A stretch of 64,000 nt of DNA from Paragonimus westermani (GCA_008508345.1 QNGE01002403.1:41878-105877); one strand, 5' to 3'; positions 10,463-21,687 are shown, counted from the stretch's first letter. Notes: generated from the letters alone by a model not told the origin. Made by a program: numbers and translations.

Positions 10463-10494
10463 GGATGAAACAAATACCACAAAATATGGTATCA
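10463..10494 (-). repeat. Outer gypsy element, 5' LTR remnant
   Basis: About 32 bp (GGATGAAACAAATACC through GGTATCA) match the terminal bases of the inner LTR. The remaining roughly 145 bp of the LTR and the first part of the leader are missing, so the remnant lies 12 bases from the gag ATG. GGATGAA at the join may also have been part of the leader, suggesting a deletion at a short repeat. Confidence 0.7.
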
Positions 10495-11390
10495 TCTCTC
10501 ACCTGAGTGTCCTTCGGGGTTTTATCCCGAAAATCTACGATTTGCCATTAAAAGACCGTAGATCGTCTAATGCTATCCAGCTAACATCCAAGTGTCTTAG
10601 GAACTCACAAGAGGAGAGCCGAACTGACAGCAGAAAACAAACGGGAAATTTATGCATCCAAATCACTAGTATGTTTACCCTTTCTGTCCAGTACTCCGCG
10701 TCTGCGGCTAAATCACGATGAGCCCATTGCTAACTGAAATTCGCGATAACTAACTCATGTCCGACGGCGTTCGCCCAGCGCCCAGCTGTGCTCACGTCAT
10801 CTCAAAAAAGACCTTGCCCTCTTCAAAAAGGTTAAGAACTCACCAAGCCCTTGGAGTGTGGTGATTCTAAGGTTCCAAGACCGTCTGAAACGACTGAACT
10901 TATTTTCACTTGAACGGAGGTGATCAGAGGAATCTCGCTGAAGTGTACCATAGTACTCACCTTGCCAGCACGATTCCTTTAGTAGGTTTATTTGTGATGC
11001 GACAAGACCGGAGTTTGACAGACCACTTATTCACAGTCGAGGGAACGAAGTCAAGAGTAGCTGCTCGTTTTAACCTTTCCACCAGCCAATAGTCGTATTC
11101 GAGGACTGGTATGCTTCACAAGCGTTGTTGGGGACTCAAACCCAGGTGTATGCAGGCGTGCAATAGCACGTATGTTGAAGCAACTTATTTCCTATTGGGT
11201 ACTAGCTTGGTGTATGTTCTAGTTTTCCCATTCGGACTAACTCTGCCTTGTGCGTCCTTCTTTATTTCTCTTTTCTAGATCACTCCTCGAACGTTTTGCG
11301 TTGACAGAAAATGCAGTTTGTTCAGTCTCCGGATGAAACATCAGTATATCAGTACACTTGGTCTTCATCTTGTCCTGAGTTTAGATTTTA
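10495..11390 (+). mobile_element. CR1-type LINE, 3' part, resumes after the gypsy nest
   Basis: Plus-strand translation shows the CR1 thumb/C-terminal part: FQDRLKRLNLFSLERR near 10874-10920, then RPEFDRPL-like and LFTVEGTKSRVAARFN segments to about 11095. These are the typical end of CR1 ORF2 (the RLKRLNLFSLERRRLRGDLI type). Sequence to about 11390 may be its 3' untranslated part. It is the second half of the element at 2354-3106. Confidence 0.7.
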
Positions 11391-11753
11391 AGTTAGTGTT
11401 GAACAACACTCAAAAACATACATAGCAGGCGTCTTATGCACGCAGTTAGTTGCACGACTGAAAAAAGTATAGCAGGAATCATGTTAGGTCTCCTGTGATA
11501 GATGTGGAGAAGCACGGTTTTAACCGGCATCCTGTCACAACGACATTGGACCTTGACGCGGTGTGTCGGTTTGCGCATTTCGATGACCCGTCGGGCTAAA
11601 CGGGATGGTATAATGATCACACCAACATAGTTACTCATACCAGGCAGACCAATGGGTAGAGATTTGACAAACCACAATATCCTGGTCGTCCAGGTTGGGG
11701 GTTAGAAGAAGGTTGGCATCTTCTTCCGGAAAAAGTACCAGTTATGGCAAACT
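11390..11753 (-). repeat. Repeat X, copy 2, first part
   Basis: The minus-strand frame at 11393-11677 reads ILWFVKSLPIGLPGMSN, VGVIIIPSRLARRVIEM and RKPTHRVKVQCRCD. It matches, residue by residue with scattered changes, the frame of copy 3 (LWFVRSPPLGRLGIGDSVDV, IITPSTLAQQVIVMPKPSHR). It is interrupted at 11754 by an RTE tail and continues at 11957. Confidence 0.7.
11743..11753. repeat. RTE target-site duplication, left (TATGGCAAACT)
   Basis: An 11-bp direct repeat, exact with 11957-11967, that flanks the short RTE 3' end. Confidence 0.85.
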
Positions 11754-11956
11754 TGCAGCTCGGTTGTTCGTTTGCAAGGTGTAGGCACCTTGATGCTAAA
11801 TGTTTGAATATGGACGTAGTCATTTTCAATAGTTAGGTCCCTTCCCGTCTCTTTTTTTCCTTCTCTCCTATATATATAGGGTTTGCTTTTTCTTCGTTTG
11901 TGTGGCAGTTAAGCATTGGTGTGAATCACTGATGTATTGCTGTCTATGATGATGAC
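11754..11956 (+). mobile_element. 5'-truncated RTE insertion (3' end only)
   Basis: 203 bp matching the 3' untranslated end of the RTE copies at 15781-15988 and 49770-49940 (TTTGCAAGGTG...GCACCTTGATG, later TTTGCTTTTTCTTC and GTGTGGCA). It ends in the short tandem tail ATGATGATGAC. Severe 5' truncation plus an 11-bp target duplication is the normal product of target-primed reverse transcription. Confidence 0.85.
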
Positions 11957-12290
11957 TATGGCAAACTGTCACCCACCCGCCATCTTGCAGTACAGGCTTT
12001 TGAACCAAAGACTTTGGTTGGTAACCATAATCGTTCTCTTGTCTAGTTCTGGTCGTTGTGGCAATATCTCAGCTCACATACAACCATGGATACTCACAAT
12101 ACTAACAGCTTTACACTGCATCGGCCGTGTCACAATGTAAACCGGGTCGCTCTGTCTACTACATACAGTAGAGTGGGTAGGCGATAACGTGCTGCTGCTG
12201 ACCTTCCCCCAATGTCCTATCAGATTTAGCTCCCACGCCTTTCCCGAATTCCATTTCTCATTATTAATCCACAGGTCCCACAAGAAATGT
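11957..12290 (-). repeat. Repeat X, copy 2, second part
   Basis: It starts with the second copy of the 11-bp duplication. It continues the X repeat (around 11996-12020 it matches the accaaagactttggt landmark of copy 1) to about 12290. On the minus strand the 12074-12283 frame ends RPMQCKAVSIVSIHGCM; copy 1 translates to RPMQCEAVSIVSIHGCM. Confidence 0.7.
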
Positions 12291-12559
12291 AGCTAATCGT
12301 AGTAACACTGAGGCGGCAAGCTCTATTTCTTTCCATTCAGCTCTATGTCTCCTTCGCCGCTTGCTTAAACCTAGAATGCGAATTAATGTAGATGCCTTCA
12401 AAGTTGGCACGCTAAAACAGTTAGGTCAGCAAGCTGGTCTCACACAAACTTTGAACAATTTAAATTTCGATTTCTGCTATATCTTGGAAACTGGAATCTA
12501 GGATAGTAGTCAATGTACGGAACTAACAGCACCCGCATTGTTTACCCTATACTGCTTAT

Positions 12560-15500
12560 GGTTGGCGGCATCCGATTCGGATTAGCCTGTCACAGTGACC
12601 TAAGCCAAAGGACGCCTGCGCTTATCCATCACTGCAACTGGCTCGCGCTGCACCAATGGCAGTTCCACCAACACACCATATATCCAGTGTAAACCCGAAG
12701 GAATAAGACTGGGAGGTGTGTGCCAGTGGGGCTTTTGTGTCCAGCCGGCCAATGCTGGTTAGCCAGTTGATTGGCTAGTAAGGAAAGGAAACCCTTATCT
12801 CTCGGAAACTAAAGAGAGAGAGGCTACAATGACGAGGTCTAAACTAGGAAGAAAGATTTTTGAAGTGTAATACAAGAAGCCTTGCTGTATAGGAGTGCAG
12901 GTTAGTGCAGCCTAATGAAGATGGGGATGAAAAGCAAATTTCTCGCTCAACTATGAAAAGCCAGGCAGACCATTCGTCATACAATGCAACAACAAAGCCG
13001 AAGAAAAGAATGGATAGAAGTCCACTGACACTCACGCAACTGCTTTTTGTCTGGCTGCTCCCCTTTGGCCAATCTGACAAGGTTGAACCCGCAAGGACCG
13101 AAGTCACAGTCAGCACAGCCCTCAGGATCTAAACAGCACGCAAGCCTGACCACCACGCTAAGGTAGCAGAAAGTGTCAGGATACTGCTTATACACTTCAT
13201 GTTAACAGTAGACTGCGCTGTCCGCCTAGTAGGTTCTGCTAAGGCCTGCTCTAGACGCAAGACTTTCAGAAATCTTTTCATTGTATCTGCTTCCGCTCCT
13301 CCTGACTGTAGTGATGCCGGCGTCAAGGACGCGTTTTACTCGGATCTGGCGGCTCTCCTTCGGTCGACACGTGGCTCTGATATAGTCGTTCTGGCCGGAG
13401 ATATGAATGCCCAGGTCGGCCGCCTTGGTGAGGCCGAATCTCGTTTGGGTGACAGATTTAGGATAGCATCAAATCACTCAGATAATGGTGGGCGACTATT
13501 GCAGCTGTGCGCTGAACACAGGCTGTTTTAATCCAGCGCTAGTTTCAAGCATGGTGCACTTGGCGCGTGGTCTCAGATAGACCACATAACTGTTAGTTGT
13601 AGTTGATGGGGTTCTGTTCAAGACTCATTCGTGTTGGAGCACGTAGTTGAATTCAGATGATGCTTTGACACGTTGTCGTTTTGTTCTCACTTTTGCTGGG
13701 CAACGACCAGCTGTTGAAAATCTGACTTTACTGTCGGTAAAACATACATACCGTACCTAATTAAAAAGTTGCCTTAGCATTTCTCACTCCTAAGATCCTA
13801 ATAGCTGCTATACTCAAATTTCGCAGACCATTCTGGACGCAGATACTGTAGAATGCGGAGAAATCCATGGAGTTGTTAGAAGCCGGACGGAATATTCCTC
13901 CTGGTGGTTCATACAACAAGTCTAGAAGAAATATCCGTAGGAAACTGAAACGTAGTCTATGAGCTGATCGTGCGGGTTGGTTGGTGGAAAAAGTTGAACT
14001 GGAAATCGCATTTTCAAGGAATTCTGGTGTACTCTTTATGCTTATCCGTGCCACTGGTCCCAGGCTACTGTCTTTCAGTAAAGCACACCCATCTATAATA
14101 AATCCAGAGGGTTGTAGGAACACTGAGAGTAAATTTAGCTGATCTCCTGCTTCTTCTGTATTGCCGCTACAAACCCTGATCGGTAGAGTTGGAACCATCC
14201 ACTGAAACTGAGGTCCGAAATTGCATTTCAGCTCCTAAACGTAATAAGGCTGCTGGCCCCGATGATCCCATGTCGGAATATTTAAAGGAAGGTTGGGAGG
14301 CGTTAGCAGAAGCTTCGAATCAGCGTTTAATCTTGTGTGGATGAAGGAGACCGTCCATCTGTGTTGGGGTTACGTGCTAGTAGTTCTTATGTTCAAGAAA
14401 GGTATCAGGGGCTCTTGCGGAAAATATGAAGGGATTAGTTTGACGCCGGTCATTTTTAGGGTTCTGGCATCCATTATACTTTGTCGACTCAATATTGTTC
14501 GTTAAGGAAAAACGGGCAGGGGTTCCCACGGGGCGGGAATGTATGGATCACATTTTTACTCCTCGTCAAATTCTGGAGCACCGTCATCTGCATCACCAGA
14601 CCAACAATCGTCGTATTTCTCCATTACATAGGTGCGTTCGATTCGGTGGATCGATCTACACTATTAGGTCGACTAGATGCAGGCGTGTATCGACCAAGTA
14701 TGTGAACGTACTGTCGGCGCCTTATTCCCATATTTCAGCTCAGGTTAGGGTTTACGATTAACTATCAGACAGCTTCAGCACCAAGAGTGGCGCACGTCAA
14801 GGCTGTTCACTCCCAACATTTTGGTCCAATTTTGTCATAGACGAAATAGTGAAGGATTGTCTCCGGTGCTCACAAGATGCCGACGTGGACATTCGACCTG
14901 AAGAGGGACTGGTTGATCTTGATTATGCCGACGACAAGGTGTTGCTGTTTGATAACTTTCAAGCAGCACAAACAACGCTGAACGCTATTTCGTCTTCTGC
15001 CAAATATTTCGGAATGTGCTTTGCAGCATACAAGTGCGAAGTGCTTCTGCAAGTCTGTTGTGATTACGTAGACCTTACTGTTGGATATTGAAGTTACGAA
15101 GGTTGTTGATCGGCTTGTGTAATAAGTTGCATCGACACCAGCGGAAATGAAATAAAAACGTGTATCTAAGGCTAGGGCGATATTCGTTAGTCTAGAACAC
15201 CTCTGGCGACAGAGAGGCATCTCTCTGAGAGTTAGGGGTCGCGTATATAGGAAGACAGTGAGGGCCGTATTACTTCACGATAGCGAAACTGAGCCGCTCA
15301 GGACAAAAGACATCAATCTTCTACAGGTATCTGACCACCGATTTCTGCGTTCGATCGCTCGCGTCGGGTGACACCAATAAGTGAGCAGCGAGGGGGTTGG
15401 GGAGCAAGTATTTAGTAGTGATTGTCAAACGAGTTCTTCCTTTCAATCCTTACATTTGCGCAGGTCAGGTCATATAGTTATGACGCAAGCTAGTTTCCTC

Positions 15501-15988
15501 TAGACTGACTGGCGTAAGGTGCGAGGTTAACGGATGATGACCTGGCGTGGATAAATGAAATTGTTCGTGAAGAGGTTAGCCAACGTGATTTGGGTTCGTC
15601 TCCCAGGCTTGGACGCTCGCGACTCACACAGTCGGTGGCTAGAGACACTGGGTGAGGTGGCGGCTAATCAGGCTCAGTGACGTGTAGAAAGCGTCGTTTG
15701 ACTCACTTATCTGTGAAGTAAATTTACTTAATGATACTCGGCGGTGGAAACTGAAGGAGCTGTGGTGTTGGTGACGCCGCAACTTTACTTATACCTCTCA
15801 TGTTTGTCTGCAAGGTGCGGACACCTTGATGATGAACGGATGAATACAGACGTGGCTGTTTTCTGCTAGTAGGTCCCTTTCCTTTTCTCTTCTCTCTTCC
15901 TAAGCATGCTTTGCTTTTTCTTCATGGTTGTGTGGCATTTAAGTATGATTGAGAACCACATATGTACTGCTCTCAATGATGATGATAC
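12560..15988 (+). mobile_element. RTE-type LINE, nearly full length, dead
   Basis: Coding evidence starts near 13199. The APE-type endonuclease part reads FIVSASAPPDCSDAGVKDAF and IVVLAGDMNAQVGRLGEAES up to a TAA near 13530. RT segments follow: RGSCGKYEGISLTPV (about 14408), frame-shifted FRPGR-like and GAFDSVDRSTLLG (about 14632), RQGCSLPTF-like, and VDLDYADDKVLLF with an intact YADD at 14924-14935. The C-terminal part (about 15160-15680) keeps LEHLWRQRGISL-like and RWLETLGE-like segments. The 3' untranslated region ends in an ATGATGATGAT tail at 15976-15986. Many stops and frameshifts. The 5' limit near 12560 is a guess. Confidence 0.85.
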
Positions 15989-17460
15989 ACAGAGATAATC
16001 GAAGTGGAACAGCAATGTCGTATTCAATAATCCCCTAGGCTGCGCTCACTCACCACTGTCAGGTGAGTCGGAATTCCGAGTCATGGGTTTCGGACAGCCC
16101 CCCAAGAAAAAGCAGTATACGTCGTTCGTATACCAAGAAGTTCCGGGGCTTGCCATGTCAAACGGCTGTGAAAGCTCTGTTCATTGTCAATTGTATCCGT
16201 GCGTGTTGCACTTCCGTAGTATGGCTCTGCAATTCTGTGCGGTCCAAACCTTCAGTACCATCGGCTTCGAGAAGTTCCTGGCCTGCTTCTCCTCCATCCT
16301 AAGTGTGTGAACTGTTAAAATGATGGGTGCGTGTGTGGTGTGGTGTTTGCAGCCTTCACGTGTCGATCAGCCTTGCAGTGAACACTGTTTCGATGCGAAA
16401 GTGACAAGATAACACAAACGAATAAAGCTAATGTTTGGTAGCACCGGAACCAGCAGAGATTAATGTTAAAGGGCATGAAGTAAATGAAAATACCGTGATA
16501 ATTGCTCGACAGTATTCAGTTCAGCGGGTCGATCAACATATTCAGCGTTGCTTAAACACACGGGGTGTGCAGAACAGTTGTGTGAACATACAGCCCGTAC
16601 TATTTTCTCATACCAAAAAGGAAATTACGACGAACTCTCCGATATGTTGGGGGGACTAGCAGCAACCTACTTCGAGGCTGCCCACTGTCACCTCTGTTGT
16701 TTAATTTCGTCAGAAAACTTAAGAGAGGATTGTCTGTTGCATTCATAGAAAACCAGTGTAGAACTCTGACCTGGTAGAAGACTGACTGATCTTGACTAGG
16801 CTGACAACAAGGTGTTGCTGGCTAACAGTGCAGGCAACACAGAAAATATCGTCCATTTCGCGTGTTTTTAAATAATTCTCAATGCGCTCGGCAGACTCAA
16901 AGTGCTTCCGTAGGATTGCTATGATCAATCATATTTAACATTGGATAACGAAGATATGGAGTTTATCGACCGCAGTGTGCAATTAGGAAATCGCAGAGGC
17001 AAGGTGAGGGGTGTGAGGGATGAAGCAAAAAGTCATACCTCCAAGGTTGCGGCGGTATTCGCTAACTTAAAACAACTCTGGCGAGAAAGTGGCACCCATT
17101 TGAAATATGAGGGTCGGAAATATAGGACGACTGTTAAGGTTGCACTGTTTAAGGCCGCACAACCTGGCCGCTTGAAGTGGAAGACGTCGATCATTTTCAC
17201 GAGTTAGACCATCAATGTCTTCCTTCGATCGTTCACGTCGGGGGGCACCAACGAGTGAGCAACGAATAGGTTAGGAAGCAGGTGTTTGGTAGTGAATGTC
17301 AGGCGTTTTCCCATATTCACTCTTAAAACATGTACATGCTCAGGTGGTTTGGTCGGGATGCCAGCCTATCATATGACACGTCGCGCACTTTCCGCAGGTG
17401 TATTAGTCGACTGGCGTAAGGTGTGAGCTAGGTAGATGATGACCAGGTGTATGAAAACGA
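15989..17460. repeat. 1472-bp duplicated block, copy A
   Basis: I find no difference between this block and 19232-20703; the offset is a constant 3243 bases and all small frames inside translate identically. The left edge is sharp: copy A abuts the tail of the RTE element and copy B abuts unrelated sequence. To the right the two copies stay alignable but differ at once (17 of the next 21 bases match, all four differences transitions). Confidence 0.95.
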
Positions 17461-17710
17461 GGTTATTCACTAAGGGATTAGCTTATGTTATCCAGGTTAG
17501 TTTTCCTGCTTGGAACCTTCCCGATTTACTATTCGGGACCGTTGGAGTGTGTGTTATTGTTATTAGTCAGGGCCTTTCATGAAGTTAGTAGAACTAATGA
17601 CGTGAGGCAGTGAAAGCCATTAAGAAGTTTGGTTGCTTGATAGTACCTTACTTTTCCTTACAGCTTGATTGTGTTTGCAAGGCGATGTCGAATGCTTCTT
17701 TAAAGACAGC
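15989..17710 (+). mobile_element. Decayed RTE fragment A, containing duplicated block
   Basis: Frames near 16941-17207 carry SKVAAVFANLKQLWRESGTH, the equivalent of the RTE C-terminal AFANLRHLWR box. Downstream sequence to about 17710 follows the RTE 3' end (GTGTTTGCAAGGC near 17670). An RTE-like RQGCPLSPFLFNF region is just visible near 16665-16715. Its first 1472 bp reappear at 19232-20703. None of the small frames is a gene. Confidence 0.7.
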
Positions 17711-18359
17711 CGCTTTTGTACTTATATTATTCTGCTTCCTCCTTCTGTTGGTGTGACCGCATCTTCACTATTTTGAAGCCCATTATAAGATCGCCTGTAA
17801 AATGCAATACGTCGGTAAAAGCTGTTCACCACTGTAATGCCCTTCGCGCCAGAGCGTTCAACCCCCCTCAGTCAATTAGTAGCTCGTCGCAAGCATCCCT
17901 ATGTCCATTTTCAAGTATGGAGTACAAGCCTAAGGTCCGACCTTCAGCGATGGTCTGGCCAGCGCGAAGGGGAGACCAATAAAACCCGTAAGTGGAAAGT
18001 TTTCAAGTGCTCTGTTTAGCATAGCTATTTGGTTGCTAGACTATGTGGTAAAGGCAGAATACAAGCACTCAAGCTACGGTGGGATCTCACTGGTGTTCTC
18101 AGATCCTGCTAGGTAGTGACCATGGATACCGTAGCGTTCCCTATGCAGTACTCACCAGCACCACAGTGGTATGTGCATGACTCTCCATTTTACCGACCGA
18201 CTATCCGTCCCCTGACGAGGCATAACGTCCAGATCCTTTCGGAGGAAATCAGTGTGTGGTATGGATGGCAGAACCCGCCACGTCTTCATATCATCTGTGC
18301 ATATGAGGAAATCACACTGACTGCTGAGGGGTCATTTACGAACATCAAAAATAGCAGCC
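17711..18359. other. Stretch with no recognised gene
   Basis: There is a 99-codon plus-strand frame at 18116-18415 starting with GTG (ATG at 18119). It runs into the SINE at its end and resembles nothing I know, so I treat it as chance. Confidence 0.4.
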
Positions 18360-18752
18360 ACCACATTTCCATTGACTTTCTAGCCGGCCCCTTTCGAAAA
18401 GAATCATTTGACTAGAGGTTTGCTCTTGCAAGAGACCGTCTGCAGTGCACACCCTTGCCACGACCGACAACAGAACTTTGGCCAGGCCTTCGTGAAGCAA
18501 CCGTGCTGACTAGTGCTCCACTGATCTTACAGTAGGCACGACTGAATCATCACATGTGAACGCTCAGCCATAATCGCTAGTGAATGATGCGTTGATTGCC
18601 CGATCGCCTCCACATGAGACAGTGGCTGTCCTGTTAATTCCCATCGATGACCCCTCGACCAGAACCTCGCTCTAAGTTGAAATGACAGAAAACATTAATT
18701 CGTTGAATTATACTCTGATTACTGATTAGTAGTAGGGGATTTTGGTTTTCAT
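18360..18752 (-). repeat. SINE-like element S1, full length
   Basis: On the minus strand it begins near AACCAAAATCCCCTACTACT (18752) and ends near the CCCCTTTCGAAAAGAA complement at 18390. It aligns along its length with the better preserved element at 38555-38955. The tRNA-like boxes are degraded here. Confidence 0.7.
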
Positions 18753-18789
18753 ATGAATGGAACATCATCTACAGTTGACTGCAGCTATC

Positions 18790-18910
18790 TCGTTCCCGAA
18801 GACTTCTCAGTACGCCCCTTTCGAGAAGAAACACCAGATCTGAGCTTCAATTTATACAAAGACCAAAATCACCTACTGCTTATTAACAATCAAAAATAGC
18901 AGTCGGTCTC
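18790..18910. repeat. Two SINE end fragments in opposite orientation
   Basis: CCCCTTTCGAGAAGAAACACC near 18815 matches the 3' part of the SINE-like family on the minus strand. ACCAAAATCACCTACTGCTT near 18862 matches its 5' end on the plus strand. Confidence 0.55.
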
Positions 18911-19231
18911 GTATGGAGCCTTGTTGAATACCAGTCAACGCACAAAGCGGAGTTGACAATTGCCCAATTGACGTGTACGGCTTGTACCGAAGTCCCTAAG
19001 TAGAGAAGCAACTATAACCGCGCTTCCTTCCCCAGACCCGGTGCTGGCATTTTTTTGAGAGAGCGCCTTAGTAAAATCTAGAAACGCAGAGTCTAGTGGA
19101 AGACGACCATCAGCGGTTTCCGTAAAAGGACCGCTCGCGACCAGTAGGCTTGTGATGCCTGAGTAACTGTTTCCAAAGCCATTCTGTTTCGGTATTGCTG
19201 AATAAGCTGTATTTGAGTACCCCTAACACAG

Positions 19232-20703
19232 ACAGAGATAATCGAAGTGGAACAGCAATGTCGTATTCAATAATCCCCTAGGCTGCGCTCACTCACCACT
19301 GTCAGGTGAGTCGGAATTCCGAGTCATGGGTTTCGGACAGCCCCCCAAGAAAAAGCAGTATACGTCGTTCGTATACCAAGAAGTTCCGGGGCTTGCCATG
19401 TCAAACGGCTGTGAAAGCTCTGTTCATTGTCAATTGTATCCGTGCGTGTTGCACTTCCGTAGTATGGCTCTGCAATTCTGTGCGGTCCAAACCTTCAGTA
19501 CCATCGGCTTCGAGAAGTTCCTGGCCTGCTTCTCCTCCATCCTAAGTGTGTGAACTGTTAAAATGATGGGTGCGTGTGTGGTGTGGTGTTTGCAGCCTTC
19601 ACGTGTCGATCAGCCTTGCAGTGAACACTGTTTCGATGCGAAAGTGACAAGATAACACAAACGAATAAAGCTAATGTTTGGTAGCACCGGAACCAGCAGA
19701 GATTAATGTTAAAGGGCATGAAGTAAATGAAAATACCGTGATAATTGCTCGACAGTATTCAGTTCAGCGGGTCGATCAACATATTCAGCGTTGCTTAAAC
19801 ACACGGGGTGTGCAGAACAGTTGTGTGAACATACAGCCCGTACTATTTTCTCATACCAAAAAGGAAATTACGACGAACTCTCCGATATGTTGGGGGGACT
19901 AGCAGCAACCTACTTCGAGGCTGCCCACTGTCACCTCTGTTGTTTAATTTCGTCAGAAAACTTAAGAGAGGATTGTCTGTTGCATTCATAGAAAACCAGT
20001 GTAGAACTCTGACCTGGTAGAAGACTGACTGATCTTGACTAGGCTGACAACAAGGTGTTGCTGGCTAACAGTGCAGGCAACACAGAAAATATCGTCCATT
20101 TCGCGTGTTTTTAAATAATTCTCAATGCGCTCGGCAGACTCAAAGTGCTTCCGTAGGATTGCTATGATCAATCATATTTAACATTGGATAACGAAGATAT
20201 GGAGTTTATCGACCGCAGTGTGCAATTAGGAAATCGCAGAGGCAAGGTGAGGGGTGTGAGGGATGAAGCAAAAAGTCATACCTCCAAGGTTGCGGCGGTA
20301 TTCGCTAACTTAAAACAACTCTGGCGAGAAAGTGGCACCCATTTGAAATATGAGGGTCGGAAATATAGGACGACTGTTAAGGTTGCACTGTTTAAGGCCG
20401 CACAACCTGGCCGCTTGAAGTGGAAGACGTCGATCATTTTCACGAGTTAGACCATCAATGTCTTCCTTCGATCGTTCACGTCGGGGGGCACCAACGAGTG
20501 AGCAACGAATAGGTTAGGAAGCAGGTGTTTGGTAGTGAATGTCAGGCGTTTTCCCATATTCACTCTTAAAACATGTACATGCTCAGGTGGTTTGGTCGGG
20601 ATGCCAGCCTATCATATGACACGTCGCGCACTTTCCGCAGGTGTATTAGTCGACTGGCGTAAGGTGTGAGCTAGGTAGATGATGACCAGGTGTATGAAAA
20701 CGA
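19232..20703. repeat. 1472-bp duplicated block, copy B
   Basis: Copy of 15989-17460, direct orientation, with 1771 bp between the blocks. See copy A for the edges. Confidence 0.95.
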
Positions 20704-20790
20704 AGTTATTTACTAAGAGGTTAGTCAATATTAGCTGAATTTGTCTCCATCGCTCGTTCCGCGTCAACCCGTAGAGTCGATGACTGGAAA
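19232..20790 (+). mobile_element. Decayed RTE fragment B, containing duplicated block
   Basis: It has the same RTE content as fragment A for 1472 bp. It then continues as a diverged RTE 3' part (about 20704-20790), after which similarity fades. Fragment A runs further into the RTE 3' untranslated region. Confidence 0.7.
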
Positions 20791-21312
20791 GTAAGTGGCG
20801 TTTTGTTTAGTGTAACTTAGTTGTCTGTATATCAATTCTCTGTATCGGTATATATTTATGAATCCCCAAGGACGCCATTGTGTTGGCGACACTTCACTTT
20901 CACTCATCTGGCGGTTCGTTCGCAGTGTTCAAACATAATGATATATGTTTGAATTTTCCCGTAGTTTGTATCACTTAGATGTGTTCCTTCTTCTCTTTCT
21001 ATGTCGGGCGTCCTGTCCCTTCTCTTTTTCTGGCAGTTATGTACCGGCACGAATAATTCACATATCGCTATCCGCGATGCTGATAATGGTAACAAGTCGA
21101 TCTCGTTTCTCGATGGGTGTACTAACCTTCAAATATGTATTCTTTAGATGTGAGCGAAATTTCGGCGGCAGTTCAGACATCTGTTGAACGGTGATTGAGT
21201 TGTCAGTTTGCGCTTGTTTTTTCTACTCTCTTTGTAGCCTATCTCCTGGTCATATTATCTGTGCTTTGGGTTGGCATTTTTCGCGAGAAATCACGCTTTC
21301 TCATAATTCTGG

Positions 21313-21687
21313 ATGTCAAAGATTACTGAGAAACCTAAGGGGGGCGCGCATAAACACGCTGGAAATTGTTGTCAATCTGAGCTGCTAACCAATCTGTCTA
21401 CCGCTTTGAAACAGTGGAAGCAAGCAGACACAGGCGACCCGGTTTCGAAGGTCCACTCTTCGGATATTGGGGCGAAGAACATTGAGAAACGTACTCTTCA
21501 TGCTGGTACCGGATCTATTCCTCCCGGTTGTGAAGCTCCGGGTGGAGGACTCGCCTATCCAAAGGAATCTAAGTTCATCTTTCACTATCAGATACGCAAG
21601 GTGGATTCAGATCAGACCGTCTTGGATGATACACGAAAGTATGGGAAAACGATGGAAATCTACTCTGGTAAAGAGTTTCAGATGGAC
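21313..21687 (+). CDS. AIP: AIP-like gene, coding exon 1
   Basis: 375 bp, residues 1-125, phase 0 at its end; the donor is GAC|gtaagt. It carries a poorly conserved, Lys/Ser-rich N-terminus (1-55), then KNIEKRTLHAGTGSIPPGCE, KFIFHYQIRKVDSDQTVLDD and the start of the FKBP-like domain. Confidence 0.88.

Larger units (their letters stand above)
3107..10494 (-). mobile_element. Outer Ty3/gypsy LTR element, decayed, host of a second insertion
   Basis: This minus-strand element lies inside the CR1-type LINE. It has a 3' LTR at 3107-3283, integrase, RNase H, RT, protease and gag remnants between 3284 and 6079, and the start of gag with only a 32-bp LTR remnant at 10157-10494. It is interrupted at 6080-10156 by a related, younger element. 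Internal deletions remove part of the RT and the first part of RNase H around 4780, compared with the inner copy. Without the inner insertion it is about 3.3 kb. I found no convincing target duplication at its outer edges. Confidence 0.85.

Noticed and set aside
13761..14198. 145-codon minus-strand frame
   Set aside because: It lies antisense to the RTE element between its endonuclease and RT parts; the sense strand carries the RTE similarity.
16063..17207. Identical sets of small frames repeated at 19306-20450
   Set aside because: They are identical only because the DNA block is duplicated; the sequence is decayed RTE.
18116..18415. 99-codon frame before SINE S1
   Set aside because: Its last part is SINE sequence and nothing in the rest is recognisable.
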